NCBI RefSeq assembly: GCF_000688395.1
Contig: NZ_JIAG01000001.1
Location: 1 to 64,000 of the forward strand
Length of the DNA stretch: 64,000 bases
Direction of reading: 5' to 3'
Source: Haematomicrobium sanguinis DSM 21259
GTDB lineage: Bacteria > Actinomycetota > Actinomycetes > Actinomycetales > Micrococcaceae
Below the pieces are notes generated by a model. The model ran no database searches. It worked only from the letters and a program-made list of their open reading frames with translations, and was not told the DNA's origin. A program made the translations under genes and the position numbers. Shown here one piece after another: positions 38,901-48,304 of this stretch. How positions within the stretch are numbered: the stretch's first letter is position 1; every line of letters begins with the position of its first letter.

Positions 38901-39328
38901 GCCAGTTCACCGGGTTTTTGGGGAAGCTGCGGGATCGGCTGGATGCCGCTGGGGTGGAGTACTCCTATTTGGATGGTGGCACGCGGCGCCGGTCCGAGGT
39001 CATTGCTCAGTTCAAGGAGGGGCCGAACCAGCTGTTCCTGATTTCACTCAAGGCCGGTGGGTTCGGGCTGAACCTGACCGAGGCGGATTACGTGTTCATT
39101 TTGGATCCGTGGTGGAATCCGGCCTCTGAGGCGCAGGCCGTGGACCGTACACACCGCATTGGGCAAGACCGGCAGGTCATGGTGTATCGGCTGGTGGCGC
39201 GCGGGACGATCGAGGACAAGGTCATGGCGCTCAAGGCCGCGAAGAGCCAACTGTTTTCCGATGTGATGACCGGGGATTTGGATCAGGTGCGCTTGGGCGG
39301 GGATGATCTCGCCGCGCTCTTCGAGTAA
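35906..39328 (+). CDS. SWIM zinc-finger SNF2 family helicase-like ATPase
   Basis: 1,140 residues. A SWIM zinc finger sits near residues 87-99 (CSCPVSTDCKH, the CxCx(n)CxH pattern). A long middle region of about 500 residues follows. The SNF2 ATPase has Walker A DDMGLGKT near 678, LDEAQF near 805 in place of DEAH, SGTPLENN, and the helicase C half with FSQFTGFLGKL, GFGLNLTEAD and DRTHRIGQ. Such proteins move along DNA and remodel nucleoprotein or RNA polymerase complexes (as RapA does) or serve repair or defence. A disordered Ala/Glu/Thr insert (about 690-730) interrupts lobe 1. It is coupled to trmB. Confidence 0.93.
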   Translation: MTAMQSWLPRFEDGNFAIDEATLDRGFDYADSGRVTTILWEPAMKMLRGTVQGSGSHRYNTMAKIVPAKDEHGTVEENLWTMAVGICSCPVSTDCKHSVALVTAALREEKIVNALRRDFHLEDIPAEEPEARVDEMWESSLRNLITPPQSESGMTPLALAFDAEPAATRRKFSRGQAHTSVRVRPVSLGARGSWIRSNIGWDNLNYLNYSRKFNEKQLDWLIDFLQGFRRTPQPFNRAHDGWLNLNLYETRAIWDLLRDAQDIGLPLVSLDKNLTVAIEEPATVTLGLTKTDALTAQMAATVDGTAHPASELLTVGQPAHGIMWLDGEPGDAKTLHLSPLARPLTAPVHRFLTETGSLRIPLQDADKFMTQYLPRLQQSVAVTAEDASVELPEYTPPRLSVLARYQENHLVRVHFEWHYPVQDRFTIQPLYAYDGDAYRDSQAESDIVRAIGRPWERVRPLGTPAANGTTQLAPDATLQGFDTVTFTQELLPAWRDIEGVEITIEGEPLDYREAENAPVIQVGTAESDNPKVERDWFDLEITIRLDDELVAFGQVFTELAAGHRKMLLRSGKYFSLDAPEFDELRKLIDEAREMQEINDGKLRVSKFQLGFWDELTGLAVVTEQAERWKRQVAALKQGQSEPAAVPNSINATLRGYQVEGFQWLAYLHDHGLGAILADDMGLGKTLQTLALMQYAKDSARESAGRVATEAPTEPDAEASGATEARGVVVPQPFLVVAPTSVVGNWASEAARFAPGLRVKTITETFKKSRLDAAEVFDEVDVVVTSYALFRIDEAIYGARPWAGLVLDEAQFVKNRKSKAYVAARMLDARFKVAISGTPLENNLMELWSLLSIVAPGLFPNAQRFADFYGRPIEKARNPERLALLRRRAAPLMLRRTKEAVVKELPPKQEQVLEIELNPQHLKVYQTHLQRERQKVLGLLADVEKNRFTIFQSLTRLRQLSLDVSLVDASLTAVSSSKLDALMDQLKDVLAEGHKALIFSQFTGFLGKLRDRLDAAGVEYSYLDGGTRRRSEVIAQFKEGPNQLFLISLKAGGFGLNLTEADYVFILDPWWNPASEAQAVDRTHRIGQDRQVMVYRLVARGTIEDKVMALKAAKSQLFSDVMTGDLDQVRLGGDDLAALFE

Positions 39329-39337
39329 CCCCCTCGA

Positions 39338-39393
39338 CTATGTAGCACTTAATGCCCATGTTTGCCTCAGGATGGGCATTTAGTGCTACATAG
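39338..39393. repeat. CTATGTAGC-family palindrome B
   Basis: CTATGTAGCACTTAATGCCC and GGGCATTTAGTGCTACATAG form 22-base arms with one mismatch. It lies between the convergent helicase and MarR genes; the MarR stop codon is inside its right arm, so it can also work as a terminator. Confidence 0.85.
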
Positions 39394-39757
39394 ATGAGGA
39401 GAGGGCGTCGCGGTAGGACTCGGCGGCCCGAGCGTGCACCTCGCGGCCGGCGTCGGTGATCTTCAGGAAAATGGCGCGCCGGTCCGCGTCACAGGACACG
39501 CGCTGCATGTAACCAGCCTTGACCAGGCGATCCACAATTCGCGAGAGCGCGCTCTGAGTGAGCGGGCACAATTCGGTGAGGTCCTTCATGAGGCACTCAT
39601 TTTTGGGGACCTCGGCCACGCGGTCCAACACCTCAAATTCATTGAGCCCAAGACCGTGGGCTTCTAAAGCCTTCTCCAAGCGCGCCGCCGTTGCGGTGTA
39701 CGCCCGCTGCGTTTCGCGCCATTGGTCTACGAGCCGGTCTTGGGTCTTGCTAGGCAT
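39386..39757 (-). CDS. MarR family transcriptional regulator
   Basis: 123 residues. Winged helix-turn-helix of MarR type: LNEFEVLDRVAE, LTQSALSRIVDRLVKAGYMQR as recognition helix, and the wing CDADRRAIFLKITDAGRE. Cysteines in NECLM, ELCPL and VSCDAD could sense oxidants, as in OhrR-like members, but this is a guess. It is divergent from an MFS exporter gene, so it most likely represses that gene and itself until a ligand binds. Its stop codon lies in palindrome B. Confidence 0.88.
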   Translation of the reverse strand: MPSKTQDRLVDQWRETQRAYTATAARLEKALEAHGLGLNEFEVLDRVAEVPKNECLMKDLTELCPLTQSALSRIVDRLVKAGYMQRVSCDADRRAIFLKITDAGREVHARAAESYRDALSSSM

Positions 39758-39842
39758 GCGCCCATCTTAGCATGTTACGTAATAATATTCCACGGTATTG
39801 ATTTCCTTGTCATTCTATTCCGTGTCATATACATTGGTGCTC
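39758..39842. promoter_or_regulatory. MarR/MFS divergent promoter region
   Basis: Unusually AT-rich. It holds the palindrome TTACGTAA (39775-39782) and two TATTCC-containing stretches. TACATT (39833-39838 by position) lies about seven bases before the MFS ATG as a -10 candidate. MarR is the likely binder. Confidence 0.5.
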
Positions 39843-41405
39843 ATGGCACAGAAAACTGCATTGCCCTCACTCACACCGACCACCGATTCCGCGGCCCACG
39901 CGGCCAACGCGGCACAGACGGCTCCCTCGGCGCCCGCAGCACCCAAGCCCGTTGCCCCCGAACCCGCCCCCGAACCCGCCAACCCCAAGAAGCTCGGTTG
40001 GAACGCGGCCCGGTGGATCCTGCTTCTCACTGTCTCCTCCGTCCTCGCCCTCGACGCTCTCGACGTGTCCATGGTGGGCGTCGCGCTCCCCTCAATCGGG
40101 CAAACCTTTGGCCTGGACCCGGCGAGCCTGCAATGGATTGTCTCCGCTTACGTCCTCGGCTACGGCGGACTGCTCCTCTTGGGCGGCCGCATGGCGGACC
40201 TGCTTGGGCGGCGGCGCATTTTCCTGATCGCGCTCACCGTCTTCGCGGCGGCCTCTCTGCTCGGCGGCCTCGTCAACGACCCGGCCGTCATTATCGCGAC
40301 CCGCTTCATCAAAGGCGTCGCCGCGGCCTTCACCGCACCCACCGCGTTCTCCATCATCACCACCAACTTCCCCGAAGGCCCACACCGCAACAAAGCCATC
40401 TCCATCTTCACGATGTTCGGTGCCTCCGGCTTCTCGCTCGGCCTGGTGGTCGGCGGGCTCATGACTTCGCTTTCCTGGCGCTGGACCTTCCTGTTCTCGG
40501 TTCCCTTCGCGATCGCCGCGGTGCTCATCGGACTCAAGTTCATCCCCCGCGACAAGCCCGACGCCGAGGGCGGCCACGACATCGGCGGCGCCGCCACGCT
40601 CGCGCTCGGCATGCTGACCCTGGTCTACACCGTGGTCTCGGCCGGCAACGTCGGCTGGGGCGCCCCGGCAACCGTGATCGGGTTTATCGCGGCCGCCATC
40701 CTGCTCGCCGCCTTCACGCTCATCGAGCTCAAGGTCAAGCATCCGCTGGTGCGCTTCGGCATCTTCCGCCAAGGCCTGGTCGCCCGCGCGAACATCTCCA
40801 TCGTGGCGCTGTTCGGCTCCTACCTGAGTTTCCAATTCCTGCTGACGCTCTTCCTCCAGGACGTGCTGGGCTGGACGCCGCTATCCATGGCCCTCGCGCT
40901 GCTGCCCGCCGGACTCGTGGTGTTGGTCAGCGCAACGTTCATGGACAAGGTAATCGACCGCATCGGCACCCGCATTCCGATCGGCATCGCCATGATCTCG
41001 CTCGTGGTCGGTTACGTGCTGTTCCTGCGCATCGGCGCGACCCCGAACTACGCGCTGGACATCCTGCCCTCGGTCATCCTGCTCGGCCTCGGGTTCGCGC
41101 TCGGCTTCCCGGCGATCAACGTCCAAGCCACCAGCGGCATCAAAGACGCCGAACAAGGCCTCGCCGCGGGACTCATTCAGTCCAGCGCGCAGGTGGGCGC
41201 GGCAATCGTCTTGGCAATTACGACGGCGTTAGTCACCTCGGGTGCCGCAGCCTCCGTGGGGAGCGGGTCATCCGAGGCGGCCTCGGCTGCTGTGGTCTTG
41301 GATAGCTTCCGCCCCGGGCTATACCTCTCGGCGGCGGTCGCGATCCTGGGCCTGGTGATTGCGCTCCTCCCGGTGCGCAAGCGGGGAGCGACCTCCGCCG
41401 CCTAA
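39843..41405 (+). CDS. MFS drug exporter, DHA2 (EmrB/QacA) type
   Basis: 520 residues with 14 predicted helices after a 45-residue Ala/Pro-rich cytoplasmic head. Motif A (GGRMADLLGRRRIFL) follows helix 2, LDVSMVGVALPSIG contains the D of motif D1, and the antiporter motif C appears as GASGFSLGLVVGG. This group exports cationic dyes, antibiotics and antiseptics by proton exchange. The ATG at 39843 is preferred over an upstream one because a -10-like TACATT precedes it by seven bases. It is probably under control of the divergent MarR. Confidence 0.88.
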   Translation: MAQKTALPSLTPTTDSAAHAANAAQTAPSAPAAPKPVAPEPAPEPANPKKLGWNAARWILLLTVSSVLALDALDVSMVGVALPSIGQTFGLDPASLQWIVSAYVLGYGGLLLLGGRMADLLGRRRIFLIALTVFAAASLLGGLVNDPAVIIATRFIKGVAAAFTAPTAFSIITTNFPEGPHRNKAISIFTMFGASGFSLGLVVGGLMTSLSWRWTFLFSVPFAIAAVLIGLKFIPRDKPDAEGGHDIGGAATLALGMLTLVYTVVSAGNVGWGAPATVIGFIAAAILLAAFTLIELKVKHPLVRFGIFRQGLVARANISIVALFGSYLSFQFLLTLFLQDVLGWTPLSMALALLPAGLVVLVSATFMDKVIDRIGTRIPIGIAMISLVVGYVLFLRIGATPNYALDILPSVILLGLGFALGFPAINVQATSGIKDAEQGLAAGLIQSSAQVGAAIVLAITTALVTSGAAASVGSGSSEAASAAVVLDSFRPGLYLSAAVAILGLVIALLPVRKRGATSAA

Positions 41406-41410
41406 CCCCC

Positions 41411-41456
41411 GCCGCGCAACCCACCCCTTCGCCGCCGCGCAACCCACCCCTTCGCC
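41411..41456. repeat. 23-bp tandem duplication
   Basis: Two exact copies of a unit beginning GCCGCGCAACCCACCCC directly after the MFS stop codon. The second copy overlaps the left arm of the long palindrome at 41440. Confidence 0.9.
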
Positions 41457-41528
41457 GAGTCGGCACATCTTCCGCTAAAAACAGTGTCTATAGCGGAAAA
41501 CGTGCCGACTCGGCGAAGGGGTGGGTTG
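41440..41528. repeat. 38-base-arm palindrome between convergent genes
   Basis: 41440-41477 pairs with 41491-41528 with about two mismatches and a 13-base loop. It would form a very stable hairpin in either transcript and can act as bidirectional terminator; the arm length is well beyond usual. Confidence 0.9.
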
Positions 41529-41530
41529 GG

Positions 41531-42505
41531 TCAGGCGTCTTCGTATTCGATCTCGGCTTCGACGACGGTCTCGCGCGATTCGCCATCGATCATGTACGCC
41601 TTGTTGTCGCGGCTGACCATGACGTATTCGCCCACATCCGTGTTGAAGTGCCATGCCATCGCGGATTCGCCCTGCCACTCGAAGTTGGGGTCGCCGATCG
41701 TGATCGACTCGACTTCCTGGCCGATCGAGTCGGCGAGCGCCCGAATAATGTGCTCAAACTCTGGGGTGGCCTCGTCTTCTCGCGCCCGCGCGACCTCTTG
41801 GCGCTCCTTCAAGTTGGGAATGGCCGCGACGAGGATATCGATCGCGGTCGGGATATCCTTCTCCGCCACAATGTTCACGTTGGACAGCCCGCGCAACCAT
41901 TGTGCGTTGAGCGCGGTGAGGTCCTCTTGCTGCTCGATTTCTTCGAATTCCTCGTCGAAGTCGTCGAAGATGTCGGTGAGTGGGTCTTCAGGTGAGCCAA
42001 GAGTGTCGGAGGCATCGCCGTCGTTCTTCTCTTCGGTGAGCGAATCGCTGGTGATCACAATATTGATGAACTCGCTTTCGGCGAGCTCTTCCTTGTCCTC
42101 CTCGCTCAGGTGCTCAAAAGCCGCGAGACCCGCCCGGAAATGCTCGAGGTGGGTGTTCGCGCCCATGAGCTTCAGGCCCTGGAGGATGTAGTCGTTGACC
42201 GTGGGGTCCCAGCCGGAGTCGGAGATGAAGTCGGTGAAGCCGCCGGCGGTCATCTGCGTGAAGTAGTAGTCGACGTAGTAGCTGCGCAGCGCGTCGGTGG
42301 AGATTTCCTGGTCCTCCAGGAGCGCGTCGAGGAGCGCATTGACGGTCTCAACGTTGCATTCCAGGAGGTCTTCGTCAGTACCCGCGAGCGCCTCTTGGCT
42401 CAAGATGATGGGGTTCGAGGTGTCCTCGGTGCAGTCCAGAACGTCATTGATGCGCTGATCGGTGTACTCGATCTCTGTGTACTCGATATCCGTGAAATCG
42501 CTCAT
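41531..42505 (-). CDS. DUF4375/DMP19-like acidic protein
   Basis: 324 residues, strongly acidic. Residues about 65-130 (YYVDYYFTQMTAGGFTDFISDSGW...) resemble the DMP19/DUF4375 domain, in which GGF and a distal hydrophobic helix are conserved. A Glu/Asp-rich central stretch (about 150-195) follows, and a C-terminal domain (about 245-324, EFEHIIRALADSIG...FEWQGESAMAWHFNTDVGEYVMVSRD). Function is unknown; acidic proteins of this class can mimic DNA, which is only a guess. The ATG follows TACCGT by six bases, a leaderless layout. It lies downstream of hspR on the same strand but with its own start signals. Confidence 0.55.
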   Translation of the reverse strand: MSDFTDIEYTEIEYTDQRINDVLDCTEDTSNPIILSQEALAGTDEDLLECNVETVNALLDALLEDQEISTDALRSYYVDYYFTQMTAGGFTDFISDSGWDPTVNDYILQGLKLMGANTHLEHFRAGLAAFEHLSEEDKEELAESEFINIVITSDSLTEEKNDGDASDTLGSPEDPLTDIFDDFDEEFEEIEQQEDLTALNAQWLRGLSNVNIVAEKDIPTAIDILVAAIPNLKERQEVARAREDEATPEFEHIIRALADSIGQEVESITIGDPNFEWQGESAMAWHFNTDVGEYVMVSRDNKAYMIDGESRETVVEAEIEYEDA

Positions 42506-42511
42506 GTTTTG

Positions 42512-42517
42512 ACGGTA
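42512..42517 (-). promoter_or_regulatory. -10 box TACCGT of a likely leaderless promoter
   Basis: On the minus strand TACCGT, then six bases, then the ATG at 42505. Confidence 0.35.
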
Positions 42518-42639
42518 GCGCCGCGATTGTTGGGCTGTCAGGGGTGGCGTGTGAATGTCGAGCGAATTGTTGTTGAACGGGGTGCCCGGTGCGCTGGGAG
42601 GGCGACCGGCCGGGCGCGCTAGCCGGTGGGTCGGGCGGG

Positions 42640-43068
42640 CTACCGGCCGAGCGCGCGGGTGCCGAAGGTGATGGTGCGCTCGCTACCAGGGCGCTCACCG
42701 AGGTTGAGGCTGATGACGTCGCCCGCGCGAGCGCTCGCGGCGAAGACTCGCGAGTTGCTGCCCACGGCGCTGCGAAGGGTCATGATTTCACTGTGCAGGC
42801 CCTGCACCATGGAGCGCATTGCCGAGATTTGGCGTTCCAAATCCAGGATGCGGCGGATGCCCTCCAGGGAAACGCCTTCTTGGCTGAGGTTTTGAATTTG
42901 GCGCAGGGTTTCGATGTCGTGGTGAGAGTAGCGCCGGGATCGGCCCGGTGCTCGCGAAGGCGAGACCAGGCCCATCCGGTCGTATTGGCGCAGGGTCTGG
43001 GCATGCATTCCTGCGAGCTCGGCCGCCACCGAAATGACGTAAACCGGCTCGTCCTGGTCGATGTCCAT
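42640..43068 (-). CDS. hspR: Heat-shock repressor HspR
   Basis: 142 residues of MerR type. The N-terminal winged helix (VYVISVAAELAGMHAQTLRQYDRMGLVSPSRAPGRSRRYS) and the following coiled coil (SLEGIRRILDLERQI) are typical. HspR binds HAIR sequences and represses dnaK and clpB, with DnaK as co-repressor in Streptomyces and Mycobacterium. Three matching operators lie before dnaK and clpB in this window. It is the last gene of the dnaK-grpE-dnaJ-hspR operon, so it represses its own transcription. Confidence 0.93.
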   Translation of the reverse strand: MDIDQDEPVYVISVAAELAGMHAQTLRQYDRMGLVSPSRAPGRSRRYSHHDIETLRQIQNLSQEGVSLEGIRRILDLERQISAMRSMVQGLHSEIMTLRSAVGSNSRVFAASARAGDVISLNLGERPGSERTITFGTRALGR

Positions 43069-43114
43069 GACAGGTGTCCTTTTCTAGCGTGTCGCCGTTG
43101 TCTTGACGGTCTGC

Positions 43115-44128
43115 TTAGAGTTTTGCTTGAGCCATCAGGCCCGAGCGGGGGTCCTCGCCCTTGGTCGCATCGGCGAAGTCCGCAACCGCTTTCTTGGCGG
43201 CCTCATTGAGGTTTTGCGGAACGACGACGTCCAAGGTGACGAGCATGTCGCCGGTGGTCTTGGCGGTTTTCACGCCGCGACCCTTGAGGCGCAAAGTGCG
43301 TCCGGACTTGGATCCAGCGGGCACTTTGACCTTGACGGTCTCCCCGGTGATGGTCGGGACTTCGATGGTTCCGCCGAGGGCGGCCTCATTGAAGCTGACC
43401 GGCACATGGATGCGGATGTTGTCCCCGTCGCGCACAAAAAACTTGTGCGGGGCGACATGCACCGTGACCATGAGATCGCCGGAACCGGCTGCCCCGGGCG
43501 AGCCCTTACCTTTGACCCGAACCTTCTGGCCGTCTTTGATGCCCGCAGGTATGCGCACATCGATGACGTGACCGTCCGGTTCCCGCAGTCCGATAGTGGT
43601 GCCGCGCATGGCTCCGCCAAAGGAGATCGTTGTTTCGGCGACCCGGTCTGCGCCTTTTTGCGGGGTTGGTTCGTACTGTTGGTAACCGCCGAAGCCGCCC
43701 CCGCCGAATCCGCCGCCGCCAAAGAGGTCAGCGAACTCGGGAGGAATGCCGCCGGACGAATAGCCGCCGGCGCCGCCGGTGGAAAAGCCACCGCTGCGCC
43801 TTCCGCCTTGCCCGAACAGTCCACCGAAGACGTCCTCGAACCCCGCCGAACCACCGGCGCCGCCGGGTGCGCCTGCCGTAAAACGCGCGCCGGACCCCAT
43901 GGCACGGATCGCGTCATACTCTTGCCGGTCCTCCGGGTTGGAAAGCACCGAAAAGGCTTCGGAGATTTCCTTAAATTTCTTTTCTGCCGCTTCATCTCCC
44001 GGGTTTTGGTCCGGGTGATACTTGCGGGCAAGTTTCCTGTATGACTTCTTAATGTCCGCTTCCGAAGCGTCCTTGGCGACGCCGAGCATCTTGTAGAAGT
44101 CCTTGTCTATCCAGTCCTGGCTCGCCAA
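43115..44128 (-). CDS. dnaJ: DnaJ-type co-chaperone without zinc finger
   Basis: 337 residues. J domain (about 10-75, YHPDQN with the HPD triad), Gly/Phe-rich linker (GGYSSGGIPPEFADLFGGGGFGGGGFGGY), then the C-terminal substrate-binding domain (VDVRIPAGIKDGQKVRVKGKG) directly. The four CxxCxGxG repeats of classical DnaJ are absent, so it has CbpA (type II) layout. It activates DnaK ATPase. TTG at 44128 with GAGGAG five bases before is the best start; earlier codons run into the palindrome upstream. It lies between grpE and hspR. Confidence 0.9.
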   Translation of the reverse strand: MASQDWIDKDFYKMLGVAKDASEADIKKSYRKLARKYHPDQNPGDEAAEKKFKEISEAFSVLSNPEDRQEYDAIRAMGSGARFTAGAPGGAGGSAGFEDVFGGLFGQGGRRSGGFSTGGAGGYSSGGIPPEFADLFGGGGFGGGGFGGYQQYEPTPQKGADRVAETTISFGGAMRGTTIGLREPDGHVIDVRIPAGIKDGQKVRVKGKGSPGAAGSGDLMVTVHVAPHKFFVRDGDNIRIHVPVSFNEAALGGTIEVPTITGETVKVKVPAGSKSGRTLRLKGRGVKTAKTTGDMLVTLDVVVPQNLNEAAKKAVADFADATKGEDPRSGLMAQAKL

Positions 44129-44150
44129 GACAACTCCTCTCTCTCCCCGT

Positions 44151-44208
44151 CTATGTAGCGCGACACGCCGTGTGCCGGGCACTTTTCTCGGCGTGTCGCG
44201 CTACATAG
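44151..44208. repeat. CTATGTAGC-family palindrome C
   Basis: Perfect 20-base arms CTATGTAGCGCGACACGCCG and its complement (44189-44208) with an 18-base loop. It lies inside the heat-shock operon between grpE and dnaJ, where it could dampen readthrough or stabilise mRNA. Confidence 0.9.
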
Positions 44209-44222
44209 ATGCAAGGGGTGGG

Positions 44223-44972
44223 TCACTCGGGGACGGCCACGATCACTTGGGCGGCGCGAAGCACGCGATCCTTGTTCCGGTAACCGGAACGCAAGATCTG
44301 TTGCACGGTGTCCACTGCGACCTCGGAGCTGGGCTGCTGCATGAGGGCTTCATGGATGTTCGGGTCGAACTCGACGCCGGTCTCGTTGATGCGTTGCAAT
44401 CCGTACTTTTCCAGTGTGGATTCCAACTTGGTGGCGATAGCCGCAAACGGGCCGCCCTCCAAGTCACCGGCGGCACGGCCAGCGTCAATGTCATCCAACA
44501 CCGGCAGCAGCGAGTTCAACACACCGACCACGGCCATTTCACCGGCCACGGCGCGGTCGCGTTCAACGCGCTTGCGGTAGTTCACATACTCGGCTTGCAG
44601 GCGCAGAAGATCGTTCCGCAATTCGGCGGACTCGCCGCCCGCGCCAGCGCCCGCGGCACCGTTTGCGCCGGCCGCACCAACACCCGCCGCCTCGGCGTCC
44701 TTCAACACCTGCTCGGCCTGGGCCAATGGATCTTGGGCCAATGGGTCCTGCGTGTTCTGCGCATCTGATGCGTCATCTACCACTTCTGCGTCCACTATCT
44801 CTTCTTCGCCAAGGTCCTCAAATGGCTCGGCTGACTCTGGGCCCGAGCCCTGAGACCGGACTTGCCCGGTCTCAGGGTCAACACGGCGTTTGTCAACAAA
44901 GCTCACGGGCTCCTCGGGGTTTTCCGAGCCTTGTGCGTCTCGGTCCTGGTTGTATCCGTGATCTTGAGACAT
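44223..44972 (-). CDS. grpE: Nucleotide exchange factor GrpE
   Basis: 249 residues. Releases ADP from DnaK. An acidic, disordered N-terminal half (1-95) leads into the long coiled coil (ELRNDLLRLQAEYVNYRKRVERD) and the beta domain ending GYRNKDRVLRAAQVIVAVPE, the classical GrpE C-terminus. The start is three bases after the dnaK stop, on the same operon. The N-terminal part is longer than usual and rich in Ala/Gly/Glu. Confidence 0.95.
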   Translation of the reverse strand: MSQDHGYNQDRDAQGSENPEEPVSFVDKRRVDPETGQVRSQGSGPESAEPFEDLGEEEIVDAEVVDDASDAQNTQDPLAQDPLAQAEQVLKDAEAAGVGAAGANGAAGAGAGGESAELRNDLLRLQAEYVNYRKRVERDRAVAGEMAVVGVLNSLLPVLDDIDAGRAAGDLEGGPFAAIATKLESTLEKYGLQRINETGVEFDPNIHEALMQQPSSEVAVDTVQQILRSGYRNKDRVLRAAQVIVAVPE

Positions 44973-44975
44973 GAA

Positions 44976-46880
<1,905 letters not shown>

Positions 46881-46910
46881 TCAGCACGCGTCGGGATGGC
46901 GCGCGCTCAA

Positions 46911-46931
46911 CTTGAGTGTTCTAGACTCAAC
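46911..46931. promoter_or_regulatory. HAIR operator 1 (HspR) upstream of dnaK
   Basis: CTTGAGT-gttctag-ACTCAAC, one base from the consensus inverted repeat with N7 spacing. Confidence 0.88.
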
Positions 46932-46963
46932 TTTACTCACGGGTCCCGATTTGTCAAGCAAAA

Positions 46964-46984
46964 GTTGAGTGAACTTCGCTCAAC
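46964..46984. promoter_or_regulatory. HAIR operator 2 (HspR) upstream of dnaK
   Basis: GTTGAGT-gaacttc-GCTCAAC; 53 bases from operator 1, about five helical turns. Confidence 0.8.
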
Positions 46985-47004
46985 TTTAAATGGATGGTTG
47001 AAGC

Positions 47005-47136
47005 ACGACGGCGTTGCCCGCCTTTGCCCGCGCCCGGTCGCCCGCACGGCAACTCAACAGGGCGGCTTTGCAGGCACTCGCCTTGGTGCGCACAGCGGGC
47101 GGCGAGGGGCTCGCCCAAGGCGAGCATCGCCGTCGT
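47005..47136. repeat. Nested palindrome with TACGACGGCG-type ends
   Basis: Outer arms ACGACGGCG (47005-47013) and CGCCGTCGT (47128-47136); inner arms CTCGCCTTGG (47077-47086) and CCAAGGCGAG (47115-47124). It separates the dnaK operators from the SDR promoter. Confidence 0.65.
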
Positions 47137-47217
47137 ACGTCATTTTTGGACCTTTCTGCCCGCGCTGGTCCCCCGCTCCCTATGCTGGGAGAAAACGGCC
47201 CAACTCAAGGAGGATGC

Positions 47218-48234
47218 ATGTCCGAGGAACGCGTTCTGGTCACCGGCGGTAGCGGATTCATTGGTGCGCACGTGATTGCGCGCCTGCTCGAGCAGGGGTG
47301 GGCGGTGCGCACCAGTGTCCGGGACCTCGCGAAGGCGGACGCGGTGCGCGCGAATGTGCGGGCGCTGGGGCAGGACCCCTCGCCGCTGGAGTTTGCCCGG
47401 GCGGATCTCACCCGGGATGAGGGGTGGGATGAGGCGCTCGACGGCGTTGCTTACCTTTTGCACACGGCCTCGCCCTTTCCTTCGGTGCAACCAAAGGACG
47501 AGTCCGAGCTCATTGTGCCTGCGCGCGAGGGCACGTTGCGGGTGCTACGGGCGGCCGCGCGGGCCGGGGTGGAGAGGGCGGTGGTGACCTCGTCTTTTGC
47601 GGCGATGGGGTACGGGCTGCCGGAGAAGGTGTTTGACGAGTCCGACTGGACGAATGTGGACGGTGCGGATGTGAGCGCGTATGCGAAGTCGAAGACGCTA
47701 GCGGAGCGGGCTGCGTGGGATTTTGTCGCGGGTTCGGATTCGGGACTGGAGTTGGCGACGGTCAATCCGGTGGCGGTGTTTGGGCCGGTGGTGGATCCGG
47801 CACATTTGTCCTCGTCGATTCTGATTGTGCAGCAGCTGCTGGACGGGAAGCTGCCGTTTTTGCCGGATCTGAACTTTGGCGTGGTTGATGTGCGTGACGT
47901 CGCCGAGTTGCATCTGTTGGCGATGGTGGCCCCCGAGGCTGCGGGTCAGCGCTTTTTGGCGACGGCGGGGCCGTCGCTGAGTCTGGCGGAAATTGCCGCG
48001 GTGGTGCAGCCATTCCGTGGGGCCGGGGCGCGCTCGCCGCGGCGGGCGCCGGACTGGTTGGTGCGGGTGCTCGGCGTGATCAATCCGCAGGTGCGGCAGT
48101 TTGTGAGTCAACTGGGTTTGAAGAAGGACGTCAGTAGCGCCAAAGCACAATCGGTGCTCGGGTGGTCCCCGCGCTCAGCCGAGGACGCGGTGCGAGCGAG
48201 TGCCGAGAGTTTGGTGGCGCTGAAACGCTCTTGA
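47218..48234 (+). CDS. NAD(P)-dependent extended SDR (dihydroflavonol-reductase-like)
   Basis: 338 residues. Rossmann motif TGGSGFIGAHV at the N-terminus (GxxGxxG), TSSFAAMGYG, catalytic Tyr-x-x-x-Lys as YAKSK, and NPVAVFGPV typical of the DFR/cinnamoyl-CoA-reductase-like group of extended SDRs. It reduces a ketone or aldehyde with NAD(P)H; the substrate is unknown. The ATG at 47218 with AAGGAGG four bases upstream fixes the start despite a longer open frame. It stands alone, divergent from dnaK. Confidence 0.87.
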   Translation: MSEERVLVTGGSGFIGAHVIARLLEQGWAVRTSVRDLAKADAVRANVRALGQDPSPLEFARADLTRDEGWDEALDGVAYLLHTASPFPSVQPKDESELIVPAREGTLRVLRAAARAGVERAVVTSSFAAMGYGLPEKVFDESDWTNVDGADVSAYAKSKTLAERAAWDFVAGSDSGLELATVNPVAVFGPVVDPAHLSSSILIVQQLLDGKLPFLPDLNFGVVDVRDVAELHLLAMVAPEAAGQRFLATAGPSLSLAEIAAVVQPFRGAGARSPRRAPDWLVRVLGVINPQVRQFVSQLGLKKDVSSAKAQSVLGWSPRSAEDAVRASAESLVALKRS

Positions 48235-48304
48235 ATGATGCCCTCCGGCTAAATTCGTCAGACCAATTGCTAGCTTTCGGGGCGTGCCGGTGTGACAATC
48301 AACT

